This document shows positions 4,332 through 6,333 of a DNA stretch of 6,333 nucleotides, piece by piece. How positions within the stretch are numbered: the stretch's first letter is position 1; every line of letters starts with the position of its first letter. The translations under genes were made by a program, and so were the position numbers. The notes beneath the pieces were generated by a model. The model was given only the letters and a program-made list of their open reading frames with translations, was not told the origin of the DNA and made no database searches. The DNA is taken from the NCBI GenBank assembly GCA_023412175.1, contig JAEYOB010000659.1:1-6333 (forward strand), given 5' to 3'. This DNA comes from Pseudomonadota bacterium. GTDB taxonomy: Bacteria > Pseudomonadota > Alphaproteobacteria > Azospirillales > Azospirillaceae.

Positions 4332-6212
4332 ATGACCGAATCGGAAATCGCTTCAGAGAATTTCATCAAGGCAAATAAATTTTTTGGCCAAGGAAAGTTT
4401 GACGAAGCAAAATCCTGCTATATGGAGGTTGTCCGTCTCGCGCCGTTTATACCGGAGGCGCAGAACAATCTGGCCGTGTGCCTCAAGCGTCTGGGACTTC
4501 TCAAAGCGGCGGTGGCTGGCTTTCGGCGCTGTATCGCGCTGGCACCGGAACGGGCCGAGTTTCACGCCTCGCTCGCTTGGCTGCTGCGGGATATGGGACG
4601 CTACGATGAGGCGGCGAGCGCTCTGATGCGCGCGGCGGCCATCCGGGTGGACGATGCCGACTTGTATTTCTCAGCCGGCCTTCTGCTCAAGCGGGTCGAT
4701 CGCGTGGAAGAGGCGGCGGAAGCCTTCGGCCGGGCGATGGCGCTGCGGCCGGATCTCGTCTCCGCCGAACTTGGGCACTGCATGGCGCAGCTTAAGACCG
4801 TATACCGTACGCCGGGGGAGATCGGCAAATCGCGCGAACATTACGGACGCGCCTTGTTGACTCTCGTAAAGGGTGTACGGTTGGGCGACTCGGATACGGC
4901 GTCGCGTGCAGCAGCGGCGGTCGGCGCCTTCCAGCCTTACTACCTCGCTTATCAGGAGCAGCCGGACCGTGAGTTGCAGGAATGCTACGGGCGGTTCATC
5001 TGCGAAGCCATGACGCGCCGCTACCCGCAATGGTCCGAGCGGCCTCCGGTGCCGCCGCGGGAAGCGGACGGCCGCATCCGCGTCGGCATCGTCTCGGGAT
5101 TCTTCCGGTGGCACACAATCTGGAAGCTCTTCATCCGCGGCTGGGCAAAGGGACTCGACCGGCGCCGCCTCGTCCTGCATGGCTATCCGACGGAGGGCAG
5201 CGGCAGGGCGATTCCTGAACCGATTCGCGCGGGCTTCGACCGGTTCCTCGACTATCCCGGCGACTTCGAAGCCATGGCGTCGGCCATCGCCGCCGACCGT
5301 CTGCACGTCATTCTGTATCCCGAGATCGGCATGGACCCGCAGACCCTCCGCCTCGCGACCTTGCGCCTGGCGCCGGTCCAGTGCGTGTCCTGGGGGCACC
5401 CGGATACCACCGGCATGCCGACCATCGACCATTTCCTGGGCAGCGACCTGATGGAGCCGCCAGGGGCGGAGCAGCACTATTCGGAAGCCCTGGTCCGCCT
5501 GCCGGGACTGGGCATCCATTACCCGCCGCTGACCGGAACGGTCGAGGCGGTCGATCTGGCGAAGCACGGCGTGGCGCCGGACGACGTGGTGTACCTGTGC
5601 TGCCAGTTCGTCTCCAAGTACCTGCCCCAGTACGATGGCGTGTTCGCGCGCATCGCCCGAGCCGTTCCGCGCGCGCGGTTCGTCTTCATCAACCCGCGCG
5701 CCGACCGGCGGACCGGCTGGCTGATGGACCGGCTGCGCCAAGCATTTGCCGCGGAGGGGCTGGACGCCGGGGCGCATGTGGTCATGCTGCCCTATCTGTC
5801 GCCGGCGCAATACCAGGGGTTGAACCAGCGGGCGGATGTCTACCTCGACAGCATCGGCTGGTCCGGCGGCAACACGACCCTGGAGGCAGTGGCTGCGGGG
5901 CTGCCCATCGTCACGCTGCCCGGCGCACTGATGCGCGGGCGGCACACGGCCGCCATCCTGCGGCTGGCCGATGTCACGGAAACCATCGCAGCCGATCTCG
6001 ACGGCTACGTGGATATTGCCGCGCAACTCGGACTGGATGCGGAGCTGCGCCGCCGGGTCGGCGCCCGGGTCGCCGCTGGAGCGGCCCGGATCCATCAGGA
6101 CCTTCGCCCTCTTCGGGCCCTTGAGGACTTCCTCGACCGGGTTAGCGACAACCCTTTGGGGTGGCACTACGATCACGAGGATGACTCAGGCGAGCGGCAT
6201 GATTTAGTTTGA
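4332..6212 (+). CDS. Second TPR-containing GT41 (SPINDLY/OGT-like) glycosyltransferase, 626 aa
   Basis: A predicted cytoplasmic protein glycosyltransferase, clearly diverged from its neighbour. Residues 10-145 hold four 34-residue TPRs (for example HASLAWLLRDMGRYDEAASA at 78-97). A linker to about 245 leads into the GT-B domain. RIRVGIVSGFFRWHTIWKLF (248-267) has His261 at the conserved OGT position. RLAPVQCVSWGHPDTTGMPT (345-364) is the GT41 signature with Gly-His replacing the usual Gly-Tyr. CQFVSKYLPQYD carries the donor-phosphate lysine (Lys429). ADVYLDSIGWSGGNTTLEAV (501-520) forms the donor loop with Asp506, and GLPIVTLPG follows. The conserved residues suggest an active enzyme. The ATG at 4332 is chosen; an in-frame TTG at 4314 would add six residues, and neither has a strong ribosome binding site. 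The gene is divergent from the RTX gene. The C-terminal tail (WHYDHEDDSGERHDLV) is charged and looks disordered. The first ~110 bases are far more AT-rich than the rest. Sugar donor and acceptor are unknown. Confidence 0.9.
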   Translation: MTESEIASENFIKANKFFGQGKFDEAKSCYMEVVRLAPFIPEAQNNLAVCLKRLGLLKAAVAGFRRCIALAPERAEFHASLAWLLRDMGRYDEAASALMRAAAIRVDDADLYFSAGLLLKRVDRVEEAAEAFGRAMALRPDLVSAELGHCMAQLKTVYRTPGEIGKSREHYGRALLTLVKGVRLGDSDTASRAAAAVGAFQPYYLAYQEQPDRELQECYGRFICEAMTRRYPQWSERPPVPPREADGRIRVGIVSGFFRWHTIWKLFIRGWAKGLDRRRLVLHGYPTEGSGRAIPEPIRAGFDRFLDYPGDFEAMASAIAADRLHVILYPEIGMDPQTLRLATLRLAPVQCVSWGHPDTTGMPTIDHFLGSDLMEPPGAEQHYSEALVRLPGLGIHYPPLTGTVEAVDLAKHGVAPDDVVYLCCQFVSKYLPQYDGVFARIARAVPRARFVFINPRADRRTGWLMDRLRQAFAAEGLDAGAHVVMLPYLSPAQYQGLNQRADVYLDSIGWSGGNTTLEAVAAGLPIVTLPGALMRGRHTAAILRLADVTETIAADLDGYVDIAAQLGLDAELRRRVGARVAAGAARIHQDLRPLRALEDFLDRVSDNPLGWHYDHEDDSGERHDLV

Positions 6213-6290
6213 TCGAGGCGTGGATTTGCGTCAGATAACCCTTTTCCCGTGTTCCAAGTGGTAAGGACCGTCATGGAGCCATCCTCGATC
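6211..6290 (+). repeat. 8-bp inverted repeat spanning the gap between the second GT41 gene and the next ORF
   Basis: GATCGAGG (6211-6218, overlapping the GT41 stop codon) is perfectly complementary to CCTCGATC (6283-6290, codons 4-6 of the next ORF), with 64 bases between. In the mRNA this pairing would enclose the next ORF's ribosome binding site and start codon in a loop. It may be coincidental. Confidence 0.25.
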
Positions 6291-6333
6291 GGTGCGCACA
6301 GCGCTCTGAAATGCCTTGTGGAGGCTGCTCGTC
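6273..6333 (+). CDS. N-terminus of an unidentified protein (runs off the right edge)
   Basis: ATG at 6273 follows AAGGA (6263-6267) with a 5-base spacer, a better ribosome binding site than that of either glycosyltransferase gene. Twenty codons stay open to the window end (MEPSSIGAHSALKCLVEAAR). It lies 60 bases after the stop of the second GT41 gene on the same strand, with no terminator in between (no GC-rich hairpin followed by a T-run), so the two may be co-transcribed. The visible residues are too few to name a family. Confidence 0.55.
   Translation, partial: MEPSSIGAHSALKCLVEAAR

Noticed and set aside
4671..6176. 501-codon minus-strand ORF opposite the second GT41 gene
   Set aside because: It is a GC-rich shadow frame with low-complexity Arg/Gly/Pro/Val composition and no domain, while the plus strand has intact TPR and GT41 motifs throughout.

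Overview
The window comes from a high-GC Gram-negative bacterium, most likely an alphaproteobacterium of the Rhodospirillales/Azospirillum type. This is inferred from gene content (SPINDLY-type TPR glycosyltransferases next to a type I-secreted RTX protein) and GC-rich codon use; no rRNA or other marker gene fixes the taxon.

Layout. On the minus strand, reading right to left, there is a 486-residue protein made almost entirely of calcium-binding RTX nonapeptides (3890 to 2430). It is followed by a strong intrinsic terminator with a UUCG tetraloop (2371-2400). Next comes a 696-residue GT41-family TPR glycosyltransferase (2335 to 245). Overlapping the end of that gene by about 20 bases is the start of another TPR protein, which runs off the left edge (264 to 1). 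On the plus strand, transcribed divergently from the RTX gene, a second and distinct GT41 TPR glycosyltransferase (about 626 residues, 4332-6212) is followed 60 bases later by a new ORF with a good ribosome binding site, which runs off the right edge (from 6273). The 441-base gap between the divergent genes (3891-4331) is the only long non-coding stretch. It holds several dyads and a repeated 9-mer that look like regulatory sites.

How it may work together (inference). The RTX protein has no N-terminal signal, a long beta-roll and a C-terminal secretion signal ending in Asp-Phe-Ile-Ile-Val, so it should leave the cell through a type I exporter, which is not in this window. GT41 enzymes transfer sugars to protein side chains in the cytoplasm, and TPR domains hold the acceptor. 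Two such enzymes with different TPR lengths (about 8 and 4 repeats) flank a single abundant, Asn-, Ser- and Thr-rich surface or matrix protein. This suggests a substrate-plus-dedicated-glycosyltransferase cassette, comparable in logic to HMW1A/HMW1C or flagellin/FlmG. The RTX protein is built from four 72-residue super-repeats (eight nonapeptides each), and the third nonapeptide of every unit carries one N-D-S/T sequon, so the sequons recur exactly every 72 residues. The glycosylation link is a hypothesis; the repeat architecture is read directly from the sequence.
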